Source: a virus
Reading direction: 5' to 3' (one strand)
IMG/VR virus record: IMGVR_UViG_3300035228_000053
Location: 1-20,273 of that record
Length of the DNA: 20,273 nt
Within the stretch, counting starts at the first letter, position 1; each line of letters opens with the position of its first letter. A model generated the notes under the pieces. The model made no database searches. It saw only the letters and a list, made by a program, of their open reading frames with translations, and was not told the DNA's origin. Below, one piece after another: positions 19,714-20,273 of this stretch. The translations under genes and the position numbers were made by a program.

Positions 19714-20273
19714 TGACGTTATTGTGAATAGAAACTATAGTCTCTTCAGGCACATTAGGATTGGGAACCATAAAGTCACCATCAACCTTGTCGTACAATT
19801 CTAGAAATGCTTGCTTAGTTTCATCATCAAAGCGATTGACGCAAACTTGGATTGCCTTTGCCTTATCGTTGAAGATGCTGTAAGCACGGACAATGTGGAC
19901 CAGACGACGGGTGCTGATGATTTCTTCAATACCACCATCATAGAAGGTTTTACGGATGATGTCACCCCAATCGACCAGATGCTTACAGAAGTCTACATCA
20001 TCGACACTCAGAGTCTGAGCAACGTTCTCAAGAATCTTCTGTTCGGTCTTGACGCTGGGATATTGTTGCTCAAGTGTTACTGGGAATCGCTCAAGGAATG
20101 CTTCGTTGAGCACGTTAGTTCCAATGAATCGTCCATCGTCTGAACCCTTACCTTTAGTGTTTGCGGTTGCGATGACATTGAAACCTGCAGTGGGGTGTAC
20201 AAACTTCCCAATTTTTTTGAGAAAGACTCCATTTCCTTCAAGGATACTCTGGAGACAGAGAATTTTGTTAGAA
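19691..20273 (-). CDS. cobS: CobS-like AAA+ ATPase, C-terminal part (cut by right edge)
   Basis: 193 residues are visible; the frame is open to the right edge, so the start and Walker motifs lie outside. The segment FNVIATANTKGKGSD is the sensor-1 region of MoxR/CobS-type AAA+ ATPases, followed by GTNVLNEAFLERFPV, a strongly conserved part of the family. Bacterial CobS is a subunit of aerobic cobaltochelatase (cobalamin synthesis); the cyanophage homologue is very common in T4-like cyanophages but its real role is unsettled, and a general remodelling ATPase is possible. The gene ends at TGA 19691, inside the spacer of the clamp-operon promoter. Confidence 0.9.
   Translation of the reverse strand, partial: SNKILCLQSILEGNGVFLKKIGKFVHPTAGFNVIATANTKGKGSDDGRFIGTNVLNEAFLERFPVTLEQQYPSVKTEQKILENVAQTLSVDDVDFCKHLVDWGDIIRKTFYDGGIEEIISTRRLVHIVRAYSIFNDKAKAIQVCVNRFDDETKQAFLELYDKVDGDFMVPNPNVPEETIVSIHNNVIDNSMEF

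Noticed and set aside
1-20273. tRNA genes, CRISPR arrays, photosystem genes such as psbA, integrase or transposase
   Set aside because: I looked for these because they occur in cyanophages or accessory regions, but saw no supporting sequence.

Overview
The window looks like a piece of a T4-like cyanophage (marine cyanomyovirus) genome, most likely infecting Synechococcus or Prochlorococcus. The evidence is a T4-type replication core (gp45 clamp, gp44/gp62 clamp loader, RegA, gp43 polymerase, UvsX, gp41 helicase) mixed with genes typical of cyanophages: a CobS-like AAA+ ATPase, MazG, an Hsp20 chaperone, a 2OG-Fe(II) oxygenase and a nucleotidyltransferase in a late cassette. Every supported gene is on the minus strand, so transcription runs from high to low coordinates. 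Genes are packed with ATGA, GTGA, TGATG or TAATG junctions. I see no tRNA, CRISPR, integrase or insertion sequence.

Right part (20273 to about 14350): the C-terminal part of CobS, a DUF3310-like protein, gp45, a small membrane protein, a conserved hypothetical, gp44, three small genes, a Dam-type adenine methylase, two tiny genes, gp62 and RegA, closed by an intrinsic terminator. A perfect sigma70-type promoter (TTGACA, 17 nt, TATAAT) lies at the cobS/DUF3310 junction.

Middle (14242 to 6547): Hsp20; three membrane micropeptides behind an operator-like palindrome and ended by a terminator; two Sm-like-looking paralogues that overlap out of frame; gp43; two small genes; UvsX; a 2OG-Fe(II) oxygenase; gp41; MazG. 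Further sigma70-type promoters with 17-nt spacers lie on or beside the terminator before gp43, upstream of uvsX, and (perfect consensus) upstream of mazG.

Left part (6547 to 1): five small unknown genes, then a cassette of four late genes. Each transcription unit of the cassette is preceded by a T4-type late promoter element (TATAAATA twice, CTAAATA once). Three of the four proteins begin with a short N-terminus ending in an LxE tripeptide, resembling the capsid-targeting/prohead-protease cleavage signals of T4 internal proteins. The cassette encodes a glycine-zipper protein, a nucleotidyltransferase with an SH3/KOW-like tail, an EF-hand-like mini-protein, and a very long Lys/Ala/Gly-rich protein that runs off the left edge. 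The two glycine-rich proteins share a C-terminal hydrophobic motif. My working hypothesis is that these are virion cargo or ejection proteins. This is inference and is the most interesting part of the window.
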